From the NCBI GenBank assembly GCA_903842065.1, contig CAIMKZ010000005.1, positions 105,040-169,039 of the forward strand: a stretch of 64,000 nucleotides of DNA, read 5' to 3'. The position numbers and the translations under genes are program-made. The notes beneath the pieces were generated by a model that saw only the letters and a list, made by a program, of their open reading frames with translations, was not told the origin of the DNA and did not search any database. Of this stretch, positions 20,957 to 30,688 are shown piece by piece. How positions within the stretch are numbered: the first letter of the stretch is position 1; each line of letters opens with the position of its first letter. This DNA is from an uncultured Acidobacteriaceae bacterium. GTDB lineage: Bacteria > Acidobacteriota > Terriglobia > Terriglobales > Acidobacteriaceae.

Positions 20957-22042
20957 CTAGGCGGTCTTTCGAATGGAAGTCGAAACAAAACGGGCCATCT
21001 CACCGGCGATGGCATGCAGTGGAAGCACCTTGTTGGCCAGTCCAGCCTGCACAACCGCTCCCGGCATCCCCCAAACCACGCTCGAAGCTGCGTCCTGCGC
21101 GAAGACCGTGCCTCCGGCCGCGCGAATTGTCTCGCTGCCCTTCATCCCGTCCGATCCCATGCCGGTAAGAACCACTCCCAGCACCCGCCCGTTGCAGGCA
21201 TCGGCCGCCGAGCGAAACAAAATGTCGACCGAGGGCCGGCAAAAATTCACCTGCGCCTTCTGGTGAAGGTGCAGGCGGAATCCCGGCATCAACTCCAGAT
21301 GCCAGTCGCCGCGCGCGATCTCAACCACGCCCGGCTGCGCCCGAAAGCCCTCCTCGGCCTCGCGCACCTTCAGCGCGCAGATGCTGTCGAGCCGCAGCGC
21401 TAGCTGTTCGGTAAATCGAAGCGGCATATGCTGCACAATCAGAATCGGCAGAGGAAACTGGGCCGGCAAAATGGGCAATATCGCTTCGAGCGCGGCGGGG
21501 CCGCCGGTCGAAACCCCGATCACCACAACATCCAGGCCCGTATTCACAGGCCCGCGCGGGATAGCCGGAAACGGAGTCGCCACCGGAGCCGTGCACGATA
21601 CAGAGGCCTCGGCAAACAGCGCCGCAAGCTTGGGGATCAGTTGCTGCTCCACTGCTACCATCCCTTCCCGAACTCCGCTCTGTCCCGAGGGCTTGGCCAC
21701 ATAATCTGTTGCGCCCTTACTCAATGCCTCGATCGTCGCTCGCGCTCCGCGCTGAGTATGAGCGCTGCACATGATTACCGGCACATTGCGGTCCGTGCAC
21801 CGGATCTTCGCCAGCGCCTCCAGCCCGTCCATCTCCGGCATCTCCACGTCAAGAATCACAAGATTAGGCCGGCAGCGCTCGAATGCCTCCACCGCCTCCC
21901 GACCATTCCGTGCCACCGCTACGATCTCGATCCAGGGCTGGGCCTCGAGAACCATGCGCAACAGGCTGCGCATCACCGCCGAGTCATCGGCCAGAATTGC
22001 GCGTACCCGCCGCGGGCCTCCAGTCTTGCCTTCCTTGCTCAT
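20957..22042 (-). CDS. cheB: Chemotaxis response regulator protein-glutamate methylesterase
   Basis: 361 residues. Receiver domain (about 12-130, phosphoacceptor Asp in NLVILDVEMPEMDG, Lys in YVAKPSG), then the CheB methylesterase with the catalytic Ser-His-Asp in GVSTGGPAAL, IVQHMP and GMGSDGMKG. Removes methyl groups or deamidates receptor glutamines. Its ATG overlaps the stop of the CheY-like gene by 4 bases (ATGA), so the two are translationally coupled. Confidence 0.95.
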   Translation of the reverse strand: MSKEGKTGGPRRVRAILADDSAVMRSLLRMVLEAQPWIEIVAVARNGREAVEAFERCRPNLVILDVEMPEMDGLEALAKIRCTDRNVPVIMCSAHTQRGARATIEALSKGATDYVAKPSGQSGVREGMVAVEQQLIPKLAALFAEASVSCTAPVATPFPAIPRGPVNTGLDVVVIGVSTGGPAALEAILPILPAQFPLPILIVQHMPLRFTEQLALRLDSICALKVREAEEGFRAQPGVVEIARGDWHLELMPGFRLHLHQKAQVNFCRPSVDILFRSAADACNGRVLGVVLTGMGSDGMKGSETIRAAGGTVFAQDAASSVVWGMPGAVVQAGLANKVLPLHAIAGEMARFVSTSIRKTA

Positions 22043-22410
22043 ATGCCCTCTACCCCTGCCATACGTAATTTTTCGAACAGACCCTCTTCGTCAAACGGCT
22101 TAACCATGTACTCGTCGGCGCCCGCCTCGAGCGCTGCTTCTATGTGGTCGTTCTCCGCCTCGGTGGTCATCATGATCATGCGGGTCTGATCGAACAGGGA
22201 GTCGGCGCGCGCCTCACGCAACATCTTGATCCCCGACATCACCGGCATATTCCAGTCCAGCAGTGCGAATTCAAAAGGCCCAAGCTGGCGCAGGCAATCC
22301 AGCCCCTCGCTGCCGTCCGCCGCCTCCACGCAGGGAACGCCGCGCCGCGCGAACAGCGAGTGCAGGTACTCTCGTACAAATCGTGAATCGTCTACCACCA
22401 ATGCGCGCAT
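22039..22410 (-). CDS. CheY-like single-domain response regulator
   Basis: 123 residues, one receiver domain only. Acidic pair DD (VVDDSRF), phosphoacceptor Asp in FALLDWNMPVMSG, Thr in IMMTTEAE, Lys in YMVKPFDEE. Likely phosphorylated by the CheA encoded 21 bases upstream. In operons of this kind the output may be motility, pili or another cell behaviour. Confidence 0.93.
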   Translation of the reverse strand: MRALVVDDSRFVREYLHSLFARRGVPCVEAADGSEGLDCLRQLGPFEFALLDWNMPVMSGIKMLREARADSLFDQTRMIMMTTEAENDHIEAALEAGADEYMVKPFDEEGLFEKLRMAGVEGI

Positions 22411-22431
22411 CCGAACCCTCTCTCTCGGCGA

Positions 22432-25206
22432 TCATGCGGGAAATGCACGAGCAAGCTGAACCGGAACCAGACGCGCCGGATCAAGTCCTACCAGCAGCTG
22501 GTCCTTCAGCTTCCACTCGCCTGCAAACAGCGCCTGCCGGCGGGCTTCGAGCGTCGGCGGATTCGGCTCGTAATCGGAGTCGTTTACCCGGAACACCTCT
22601 CCTACCGAATCGACAAACAATCCGAACGGACCGTCTTCCGACTCGAAGACAAGAACATGCTCGGGGGTGCCCGCAGGCTCCATGTCCAGCAGCCGCCGCA
22701 ACGATACCGTCGTCAGCACCTCGCCGCGGTAATGCACCAGTCCGCCCACAAAATACGGCGACAGCGGCACCGGCTGGTTGCCCGGCGCGCTCAGAATCTC
22801 CAGCAGATGCGCGATCGGCACGCCGAATGTCGTTCCGCCCACGCGGATCGAGCACACCTCCCGCGAGCCTTCGTCCGACTTCACGGCGGATGCCTCATCC
22901 TCCGCGACATTGCGCCGCGCTTCGCCGCGCTGAGCCACATCGAGGCCCAGAATCTCCGACAGTTGAATGATCTCCGTCACGCGGTCCTTGAGCAGCGTGA
23001 TACCCCGAGCCTCCGCGCCCGTGCCCGCCTCTTCAAGTTCGTGCCCTGCCGCTACATCCAGAACCTGCGAGACAGTGATGCCGATATGCCGGTCGCCGTC
23101 GCGGCACACCACCACAGTAGTCTGAGCCTCGCCCGCGCTATCGCTTCTTTCGGCACCTCCGGCGACGTAATCCAGCGGCAATAGCGTGCCGCCAAAGCGC
23201 AGCACCGGCCTGTCTCCTGCCATCTCGATCTTCGAGCGGGGAATGCGCTCGATCCGCTCCACCTGCTCCAGCGGCAGCGCCGCTCGGCCGCGCTCGGCCT
23301 CGACAAGCAGATACTCTTTGCCTGCGGACTCTGCCGCCTCGGCCGTCTCCTCTGTCTGATCGCTGCTGGCGCGGATGCCCATATCCTTGGCAATCGCGCT
23401 CGGATTCAGAATCAACGCCATATCGCCGTTGCCCAGAATCGTCGCCCCGGCATAGTACCCGATCTCGCGCAGCACTCCGGCCAGAGGCTTCACCACAATC
23501 TCCTCTGGATCGGCCAGTCCATCCACCACCAGACCGTAGCGGAACCCGTCGGCGTTCAGCATCGCAATGTCGCAGGCCGCGCCCTTCTCGCGCGCCGGCT
23601 GCTTCAGCAGCTCGCTGAGAAACACCAGCGGCAACAGCTTCCCGCGCAGCCGGTAAAGAGCCGCGTTCTCCATCCACTCGATCCGGCGCTCCTGATCCCC
23701 CTGGCTAAGATGCACCAGCTCGGTCAGCGCCGTCTGCGGAATGGCAAAGTTCTGTCCGCAGCTGCGCACCACCAGCGCCGGAATAATGGCCAGCGTGAGC
23801 GGAATCCGCAGACGCATGGTCGTGCCGCGCCCCATCTCGCTCTCAATCTCAACCTTGCCGCCGATTCGCTCCACGTTCGTGCGCACTACATCCATGCCCA
23901 CGCCGCGGCCAGACACGTTCGTCACCGCTGCGGCCGTCGAGAAGCCGGGCAGGAAGATCAGTTGCAGAATCTCCCGCTCGCTCATCTGCGCGGCCTTGGC
24001 CTCGGTCAGCAGTTGCCGTTCGATGGCCTTGGCGCGAATCCGCTCAATATTCATCCCCGCGCCGTCGTCGCACACCTCCACGATCACGTGGCTGCCCTCG
24101 TGGAAGGCCCGCAGACGCACCACCCCCTCGGCCGGCTTGCCCGCCGCAAGCCGCGCCGCCGGCATCTCGATGCCGTGGTCGATCGAATTCCTTATCGAGT
24201 GCGTAAGCGGATCGCGGATGGCTTCAAGCAGGCTCTTGTCCAGCTCCGTGTCCTGCCCTTCCATCTCCAGCCGAACCCGCTTGTTCAGGCTCAGCGTCAC
24301 ATCCCGCACCAGCCTCGGGAAGCGAGAAAACACATGGCTCACCGGCTGCATGCGCGCCTTCATCACCGCCTCGCGCAGATCGGTCGTCACCATGTCCAGC
24401 CGGCGACCCAGCAGCGAACTCGCGTCCGTATGCGTGGCTAGAATCTGGTTGCGCGTCAGCACCAACTCGCCCACCAGATTCATAATCCGATTCAGTAACT
24501 CGATTTCCACGCGAAGCGTGCTGTCGGCGGCGTTGGAGAACACGGACGTCGGTTCCTGAGCCGCTGCCGGCGAGGCTTCTTTCCCCGTACTCTCGGCCGT
24601 TTGAACAGGAGCCGCCACGGAAGCCTGAGCCAATTCCGGCTCAGCTTGCAGCTCAGCGGCATCTGCGACCGCGCCATCCTCTGCTTCCAAAGGTCCACGG
24701 CTCACAGCCGCTGAACCGCGCGCGCCTCGAGCGTTCGCCGCAGCTCCAACCGCTACGGCTGCGTCAACATGCTGTAGCGCTTCCAGCCGCTCGATCATCT
24801 CCCGATCCGCCGCCTGCGCCACACCCTCGGCGCCCGTCGTCTCAATCGAGTGCAGAATGCCGCGCAGCATGTCCATCAGCGCCAGTTGCGCGCTAACAAT
24901 CTCCGGCGTAACGCCGAGCTTGCCGTCGCGCAGCAGCGCCAGCAGATTCTCTCCGGCATGAGACAGCGCTTCAAGCCGTCCATAACCAAGAAAACCGGTC
25001 GTGCCCTTGATCGTATGCACTGTGCGGAAGATTGCCGCCAACAGCTCCCGATCGCCCGGGCGCGTCTCCAGGTCGGTCAGGCACCGGTCCATCCGGTCCA
25101 GACCTTCCTGGCTTTCGAGAAGGAATTCACGCGTAAGGTCGTCCACACCACGGTTATCGGAGACTCGGGCGGAAAACTTGAACCCCGCGCCCGCCCTCCA
25201 CACCAT
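22432..25206 (-). CDS. cheA: CheA-type hybrid histidine kinase with three CheW-like domains
   Basis: About 925 residues. Hpt domain with phospho-His in VHTIKGTTGFLG (near residue 64); a long Ala/Glu-rich linker (about 130-225) with no recognisable P2; dimerisation helices; HATPase with N box (HSIRNSIDHGIEMP), G1 (DDGAGMNIERI) and GRGVGMDVVRTNVE; then the CheA CheW-like domain (LAIIPALVVRSCGQNFAIP). Two more CheW-like domains follow: one begins near EYLLVEAERGRAALPLEQVE, one near REVCSIRVGGTTFGVPIAHL. There is no receiver domain. The start is uncertain: the ATG at 25206 has a modest AGG; the domain itself begins near a GTG at 25146. Confidence 0.92.
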   Translation of the reverse strand: MVWRAGAGFKFSARVSDNRGVDDLTREFLLESQEGLDRMDRCLTDLETRPGDRELLAAIFRTVHTIKGTTGFLGYGRLEALSHAGENLLALLRDGKLGVTPEIVSAQLALMDMLRGILHSIETTGAEGVAQAADREMIERLEALQHVDAAVAVGAAANARGARGSAAVSRGPLEAEDGAVADAAELQAEPELAQASVAAPVQTAESTGKEASPAAAQEPTSVFSNAADSTLRVEIELLNRIMNLVGELVLTRNQILATHTDASSLLGRRLDMVTTDLREAVMKARMQPVSHVFSRFPRLVRDVTLSLNKRVRLEMEGQDTELDKSLLEAIRDPLTHSIRNSIDHGIEMPAARLAAGKPAEGVVRLRAFHEGSHVIVEVCDDGAGMNIERIRAKAIERQLLTEAKAAQMSEREILQLIFLPGFSTAAAVTNVSGRGVGMDVVRTNVERIGGKVEIESEMGRGTTMRLRIPLTLAIIPALVVRSCGQNFAIPQTALTELVHLSQGDQERRIEWMENAALYRLRGKLLPLVFLSELLKQPAREKGAACDIAMLNADGFRYGLVVDGLADPEEIVVKPLAGVLREIGYYAGATILGNGDMALILNPSAIAKDMGIRASSDQTEETAEAAESAGKEYLLVEAERGRAALPLEQVERIERIPRSKIEMAGDRPVLRFGGTLLPLDYVAGGAERSDSAGEAQTTVVVCRDGDRHIGITVSQVLDVAAGHELEEAGTGAEARGITLLKDRVTEIIQLSEILGLDVAQRGEARRNVAEDEASAVKSDEGSREVCSIRVGGTTFGVPIAHLLEILSAPGNQPVPLSPYFVGGLVHYRGEVLTTVSLRRLLDMEPAGTPEHVLVFESEDGPFGLFVDSVGEVFRVNDSDYEPNPPTLEARRQALFAGEWKLKDQLLVGLDPARLVPVQLARAFPA

Positions 25207-25360
25207 CCGCAACCTGAACAATATCTATCCCTTAGAAGATAGGGCGGAAAGAGATCATTAGGCGGCTCTCATTGAGGCGCCAACAACATCTCCCCCGGAG
25301 AGAAAACCTGACGCCCTGGGAAGACGGAAAGAACTCCCCCAAAACGAACTGTATGAATAT

Positions 25361-25377
25361 GTATGACTGTGTCATAC
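25361..25377. promoter_or_regulatory. Palindromic operator of the toxin-antitoxin operon
   Basis: GTATGAC-TGT-GTCATAC is a perfect inverted repeat ending 7 bases before the antitoxin ATG. A GTATGA half-site also occurs at 25351. RHH antitoxins typically autoregulate by binding such sites. A related GTCAT-GT-ATGAC lies at 26247-26258. Confidence 0.65.
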
Positions 25378-25384
25378 TGTAGCC

Positions 25385-25687
25385 ATGACCAGGAAAACCA
25401 CAACCCGCAAAACCCGCGTCTTCTCCATCAGCTTCCCCGAACCGATGGCCAGTCAGGTCGAAGCCATTGCCCAAAAGGAAGGCCGCACAACGAGCGAACT
25501 CTTCCGCGAAGCATTTCGCGCCTACCGCACCGCGCGCAGGCACAGCATCCTGGATGCGGCACGTGCCGAAGCGGCCACGCGTGGCCCAAGCCCGTACACC
25601 GAAGACGATGTGGAAAGACTCGTTCATGAGGTCCGCCAGGAGATGTACGAAGAACGCATGAGAGAGATGCAGAGGAAGACAGCTTGA
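25385..25687 (+). CDS. Ribbon-helix-helix (CopG-type) antitoxin
   Basis: 100 residues. A basic N-terminus, then the RHH fold: beta strand RVFSISFPEPM, helix MASQVEAIAQKEGRTTSELF with the typical T(T/S)SEL turn, then helix REAFRAYRTARR. The Glu-rich C-terminal tail (from about 70) probably wraps the toxin. The stop codon overlaps the toxin start (TTGA). It should neutralise the PIN toxin and repress the operon. Confidence 0.88.
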   Translation: MTRKTTTRKTRVFSISFPEPMASQVEAIAQKEGRTTSELFREAFRAYRTARRHSILDAARAEAATRGPSPYTEDDVERLVHEVRQEMYEERMREMQRKTA

Positions 25688-26082
25688 TCGTCGTCATCGA
25701 CACAAACGTCTGGATATCCGCATTTCAGTTCTCGGGCGCGCCGCTCAAACTGGTGGATTATGCGTTGGACGAACATCAGGTCGCTTTATGCGATTCGATC
25801 GTGCACGAAGCGCGAACTGTTCTGCGCGAAAGGTTCGCATGGTCGGCGTCACGGATCGACGAAGCCTTCTCGGACTACTTTGCTGAAGTTGATTTGGTTC
25901 GAATTCGAGGAATGGTTCACGGCATCTGCCGCGATCCAAACGACGACATGATCCTCGAGTGCGCAGTCGCCGCCAACGCAGACGTGATCATCTCCGGCGA
26001 CAAAGACCTGCTGGCCCTCGACCAATACGAAGGCATTCGCATCCTGACGCCGCGGGCGTTTCTGGATGAGTTTTCAGGCTAG
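25684..26082 (+). CDS. PIN-domain toxin of a toxin-antitoxin pair
   Basis: 132 residues from TTG (LIVVIDTNVWISAF), the only start that keeps the PIN strand 1. Acidic residues of the Mg-dependent RNase site: Asp in VIDTN, Glu in VHEARTVL, Asp in DPNDDMILE and SGDKDLL. Family is the COG1569-like 'putative toxin, PIN family'. Probable ribonuclease that slows translation when free of antitoxin. A 4-base overlap with the antitoxin gene ensures coupled synthesis. Confidence 0.88.
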   Translation: MIVVIDTNVWISAFQFSGAPLKLVDYALDEHQVALCDSIVHEARTVLRERFAWSASRIDEAFSDYFAEVDLVRIRGMVHGICRDPNDDMILECAVAANADVIISGDKDLLALDQYEGIRILTPRAFLDEFSG

Positions 26083-26116
26083 TGCGGTTCCCCAACACTC
26101 CGCATCAAAAAAGCGC

Positions 26117-26166
26117 TGTCATCCTGAGCGAAGGCCGCCGCAGCGACCGGAGTCGAAGGATCTGCC
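26117..26166. repeat. Family B element
   Basis: GTCATCCTGAGCGAAGG, a GCCGCCGCAGCGACCGG middle without a strong stem, then GTCGAAGGATCTGCC. Located 35 bases after the toxin stop. Confidence 0.7.
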
Positions 26167-26234
26167 CTAAAGACTCGGCTCGTAAAACGTAAAATCAACA
26201 ACTTACGAGTTTGCCGAATCTTTATGGTCTTGGG

Positions 26235-26258
26235 TGACGCAATAGCGTCATGTATGAC
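26235..26258. repeat. Small hairpin and operator-like palindrome
   Basis: TGACGC-AATA-GCGTCA (26235-26250) overlaps GTCAT-GT-ATGAC (26247-26258). The second shares the GTCAT/ATGAC halves with the toxin-antitoxin operator. It lies between two convergent genes, where its role is unclear. Confidence 0.35.
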
Positions 26259-26299
26259 TGCGGTTGTTCTTTATCAACTTCTGAGTCGCCGCATGAATC

Positions 26300-26563
26300 C
26301 TAACTCCGAGTTCCCGGATCGATGTGCGGCTTTGCCGAAAGGATATTATCGAAATCCAGTACAAAGCCTCCCGATTCCTTGTGCTGGAAATAGGACTCCA
26401 GACGATCTGAGGAGACCACTTGATAGAGCAATTCGTGCTCGTCGTACTCTTCGTCATGGGTCACAAATAGAACCTTTGCGATGAGCCGTTCGCCAGCAGT
26501 CGTCTCAATCTCAACCAATTTATCGATGTTGTCCTTGAGGAGCTGGATGTCGGATTCGGTCAT
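26300..26563 (-). CDS. Small conserved-looking protein of unknown function
   Basis: 87 residues, acidic, no signal peptide or membrane segment. The ATG follows AGGTG at about 7 bases. The pattern (LVEIETTAGERLIAKVLFV, then LLYQVVSSDRLESYF and GGFVLDFDNILSAKP) suggests a small five-stranded beta barrel of the SH3/Sm kind, but I do not recognise the family. It lies just downstream of purB on the same strand (about 40 bases), with a repeat in between, and may be co-transcribed. Confidence 0.6.
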   Translation of the reverse strand: MTESDIQLLKDNIDKLVEIETTAGERLIAKVLFVTHDEEYDEHELLYQVVSSDRLESYFQHKESGGFVLDFDNILSAKPHIDPGTRS

Positions 26564-26579
26564 TGGTTACACCTGAGCG

Positions 26580-26604
26580 CGAGCTAGAGGCTAGGAGCTA
26601 GCAG

Positions 26605-26608
<4 letters not shown>
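26580..26608. repeat. AGCTAG-type repeat that contains the purB stop codon
   Basis: GAGCTAGAGGCTAGGAGCTA followed by GCAGCTA. The TAG stop of purB (26605-26607 on the minus strand) is part of the repeat. Confidence 0.7.
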
Positions 26609-27915
<1,307 letters not shown>

Positions 27916-27920
27916 GGTAC

Positions 27921-27953
27921 AGCTCCTAGCCGCTAGCTTCTAGCTGTTAGCTA
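27921..27953. repeat. AGCTAG-type repeat upstream of purB
   Basis: AGCTCCTAGCCGCTAGCTTC then TAGCTGTTAGCT. Its reverse complement matches the copy at the purB 3' end, so the gene is flanked by inverted copies. Confidence 0.65.
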
Positions 27954-28037
27954 CTCTTCGCAGATGCACTCAGCACGGGACACACAGACCCCGGCGCGCC
28001 AACTACCCTAACAGTTCATTGTACGAAAATGCGCGTT

Positions 28038-28295
28038 TCAGGGGCGAGGAATGTTCAGCCGCTTGTATAGCTCGTCGAACAGCAGCCCGCGTCCCGGCGC
28101 GTAAGGCTGGAACCACTCGCCGTCGATCACCAGTTGCGGAATGGCCCGCTTGCCGGTGTTCTCCACGACCGCATCTGCCGCCGCCGGATTCGCATCGATG
28201 TCGATCTCCGTATAAGCGATGCCGTGTTCGTTCAGAAACTGCTTGGCGGCCCGGCAATCCCGGCACCACCCCGTCGAATACATCTCTACCTTCAT
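28038..28295 (-). CDS. Glutaredoxin-like protein
   Basis: 85 residues, the size of a classical glutaredoxin. Redox motif CxxC as TGWCRDC (Cys11, Cys14), cis-Pro in KRAIPQLVIDG, and a C-terminal helix. It probably reduces protein or low-molecular-weight disulphides in the cytoplasm. The Trp before the first Cys and the CRDC sequence resemble the NrdH/mycoredoxin-like group more than E. coli GrxA. Single gene, followed by the repeat upstream of purB. Confidence 0.88.
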   Translation of the reverse strand: MKVEMYSTGWCRDCRAAKQFLNEHGIAYTEIDIDANPAAADAVVENTGKRAIPQLVIDGEWFQPYAPGRGLLFDELYKRLNIPRP

Positions 28296-28350
28296 TCTTC
28301 CATTCTATCGGTCTCTCAAGATAAGCCACTCTTATCCAACCACTAAACCC

Positions 28351-28386
28351 GGGTGCCCCAGGTCTGGATTTTCAGACCTGGGAAAG
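28351..28386 (+). repeat. Family A hairpin (AGGTCTG stem)
   Basis: CCCAGGTCTG (28357-28366), loop GATTTT, CAGACCTGGG (28373-28382), perfect stem. Compared with 7078-7103 the tenth pair is G-C instead of C-G: a compensatory change. Confidence 0.85.
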
Positions 28387-28428
28387 ATCGACTCTCAACC
28401 AGCCACTCTCAACCCACCAAAACTCTCG

Positions 28429-28476
28429 GTGCCCCACCCTCGCGGCGTCTTTGTTTTTGCCGCTAGGGTGGGGAAG
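28429..28476 (+). repeat. Family A hairpin, CCCCACCCTCGCGGC variant
   Basis: CCCCACCCT pairs perfectly with AGGGTGGGG; CGCGGC pairs with GCCGCT around GTCTTTGTTTTT. Sister copy at 16239-16286. Confidence 0.75.
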
Positions 28477-28549
28477 GAAAACTTTCAGCCCTGCACTTTA
28501 CCCGTCTCTTCATCTCGGAGATATCTCCACCTTCCGCTACCATCGAATC

Positions 28550-29032
28550 ATGACGGCAGACGAGATCAGGCAGCGGCTTAACCTTGAACCCCACCCCGAA
28601 GGCGGCTTCTACCGCCAGACCTACATCTCCGCCGATGGCATCGAACTCCCCCGCGGCCACCGCGCCTTCTCGACCGCCATCTACTACCTGCTCGAACCCG
28701 GCACATTCTCTGAGATGCACCAACTCGACTCCGACGAAGTCTTCCACTTCTACCTCGGCGACCCGGTCGAACTGCTGCAACTCTACCCCGACGGGCGCTC
28801 CGCGCTTTTCACTCTTGGTCCGGACTTGGTGGCCGGTCAGCAACCGCAGTTAGTGGTTTCCTCAGGCGTCTGGCAGGGCTCGCGGCTGGTCGATGGGGGC
28901 AGCTTCGCTCTGCTCGGCTGCACAGTAGCTCCAGGCTTCGACTTCGCCGACTTCCGTACCAGCAGTTACGCGGAACTCACGGCCCAGTGGCCGCATGATG
29001 CTGCGAAGATTCGCAAGCTGACGCGGAGCTAA
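28550..29032 (+). CDS. Cupin_5 (DUF985) family protein
   Basis: 160 residues from the ATG at 28550; the open frame upstream crosses a hairpin repeat and is not coding. Typical DUF985 sequence: LEPHPEGGFYRQTY, STAIYYLLEPGTFSEMHQL, DEVFHFYLGDPVELLQLYPDG, GVWQGSRL, LLGCTVAPGFDFADF. A small cupin barrel that binds a sugar-like or cofactor ligand; no firm enzymatic role is known for most members. Stands alone between repeats. Confidence 0.88.
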   Translation: MTADEIRQRLNLEPHPEGGFYRQTYISADGIELPRGHRAFSTAIYYLLEPGTFSEMHQLDSDEVFHFYLGDPVELLQLYPDGRSALFTLGPDLVAGQQPQLVVSSGVWQGSRLVDGGSFALLGCTVAPGFDFADFRTSSYAELTAQWPHDAAKIRKLTRS

Positions 29033-29063
29033 TATCCAGCCTCCACCATTCATACAATCAACC

Positions 29064-29117
29064 TGTCATCCTGAGCGCAGTTTGGCGCGTTTGCGCCAAA
29101 CATAGTCGAAGGATCTG
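29064..29117. repeat. Family B element
   Basis: GTCATCCTGAGCGCAG, hairpin TTTGGCGC-GTTT-GCGCCAAA (perfect), then CATAGTCGAAGGATCTGC. It lies between convergent genes. Confidence 0.75.
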
Positions 29118-29151
29118 CGGTTGCCTTCAAGAGCACTTCAGAGACACAGAG

Positions 29152-29601
29152 TTAGCGTCGTTCCCGAAAGAAGCTCCGCAGCAACTCCGCCGCTTCCTCA
29201 CCCAGAATCCCCTGCTCCACCTGCATCTGGTGGTTCAACTGCGGATGATTCAGCACCGCCAGCACCGACCCACATGCACCGGCCTTGGGGTCAGTGGCAG
29301 CAAACACCAGCCGGTCAAGCCGCGCATGAATCATCGCCCCGGCGCACATGGCGCAGGGCTCAAGCGTCACGTAAAGCGTGCAGCCGTTGAGCCGGTAGTT
29401 GCCAATCGCCGCAGCAGCCGCGCGCAAAGCAACGATCTCCACATGAGCCGTCGGGTCGTTGTCGCGCAGCACACGGTTCTGAGCACGGACAACAATCTCG
29501 CCCCCACGCACAACCACCGCGCCGATCGGCACCTCGCCAGCCTCGGCCGCTGCGCGAGCCTCGGCCAGCGCAGCCTGCATCGCTTCTAGGTCCGTAATCA
29601 C
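29152..29601 (-). CDS. tadA: tRNA adenosine(34) deaminase
   Basis: 149 residues from the GTG at 29601. This start overlaps the TGA of the upstream gene (GTGA), which fits translational coupling; the longer frame from 29643 would overlap by 46 bases. Zinc deaminase motifs: the His-Val-Glu of DPTAHVEIVAL and PCxxC in EPCAMCAGAM. Converts A34 to inosine in tRNA-Arg(ACG). Last gene of the putrescine operon, a curious placement for a translation gene. Confidence 0.94.
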   Translation of the reverse strand: MITDLEAMQAALAEARAAAEAGEVPIGAVVVRGGEIVVRAQNRVLRDNDPTAHVEIVALRAAAAAIGNYRLNGCTLYVTLEPCAMCAGAMIHARLDRLVFAATDPKAGACGSVLAVLNHPQLNHQMQVEQGILGEEAAELLRSFFRERR

Positions 29602-30686
29602 GAGCGCACAACTCCCGCCAGCGGCTGCTGCTGCGTCATGCAATGCAGCGCGCCCAACCCCCAGATCAAATCCACCGAGTGCACGCCGATCACTTCCCGA
29701 TCCGGAAAAGCCTCGGCCAAAATGTTCAACGCCACGCGATCATTGGGATCGTGGAAAGTCGGCATCAGCACCACGCCGTTCGCAATGTAAAAGTTCGCGT
29801 AGCTCGCCGGCACCCGCTGTTTGTTGAATACAATCGGCCTCGGCATGGGCAGCTCAATCACCGTGAACTGTTTGCCCTCAGCCGTCCGCGCGGCCTTCAG
29901 GCGGCGCAGATTCTCAGCCAGCGGCTCATGGTTTGGGTCGCTAGTATCCGGCTCGACAGCCGTAATGATCGTGTCCGCAGAAGCAAAGCGGGTAATGTCA
30001 TCGACGTGCCCGTGCGTGTCGTCGCCAGCAATGCCGTTCCCTAGCCAGATCACCTGCTCGATGCCGAGGTAGTCGGAAAACACCTGCTCCAACTGCTCGC
30101 GCGTGAGCCCCGGGTTGCGCTGCTGAACCGTACTCAACAGACACTCTTCGGTGGTCAGCATCGACCCCGCGCCGTTCACATCAATCGATCCGCCTTCGAG
30201 CACAACCCGATGCTGCTTCCCATTCAACAACGTAATCGCAGGCTGCCACTCCGGAACTTTGAGCAGTTTCCTGGCGCGCCCCGGCAACTTGTCATCGAGC
30301 TGCCAATTGTCGTACTTGGCCCACGCGTTGAACTTCCAGTTCGTGATCCCGACCTGCCCTTTGGCATTCCGCACAAAAATCGGCCCCGGATCACGGACCC
30401 AGCTGCGGTCCGTCGGCCACTGGTGAAAAAGGACGTTCTCAACCCGCGCATGTCCGCGCCGCAGCATCCCCGCAACGCGCCGCTCGGTCTTCTCGTCTTC
30501 GACAACCAGATGCACCTGCTCCCGCTCGGCAAGCAGCCGCACAATCTCCGCATAGAGCCACGGAATCGCAGGAAACTTCCCCGGCCAGTCCTCAGGATTA
30601 TGCGGCCAGGCCAGCCACGTTGCCTCGTGCGGCTCCCACTCGGCCGGCATACGGTAGCCAAGCTCGCGCGGTGTCTTCTCGTCCAT
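29598..30686 (-). CDS. aguA: Agmatine deiminase
   Basis: 362 residues of the PPAD/agmatine deiminase family. Hydrolyses agmatine to N-carbamoylputrescine and ammonia. Visible signatures: EWEPHEATWLAWPHNPEDW, DRSWVRDPGPIFV, EGGSIDVNG, GDDTHGHVDDITRF, the conserved ASYANFYIANGVVLMP and the catalytic Cys near the end (LGALHCMTQQQP). Starts 2 bases after the stop of the amidase gene; its product is the substrate of that amidase. Confidence 0.96.
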   Translation of the reverse strand: MDEKTPRELGYRMPAEWEPHEATWLAWPHNPEDWPGKFPAIPWLYAEIVRLLAEREQVHLVVEDEKTERRVAGMLRRGHARVENVLFHQWPTDRSWVRDPGPIFVRNAKGQVGITNWKFNAWAKYDNWQLDDKLPGRARKLLKVPEWQPAITLLNGKQHRVVLEGGSIDVNGAGSMLTTEECLLSTVQQRNPGLTREQLEQVFSDYLGIEQVIWLGNGIAGDDTHGHVDDITRFASADTIITAVEPDTSDPNHEPLAENLRRLKAARTAEGKQFTVIELPMPRPIVFNKQRVPASYANFYIANGVVLMPTFHDPNDRVALNILAEAFPDREVIGVHSVDLIWGLGALHCMTQQQPLAGVVRS

Positions 30687-30688
30687 CG

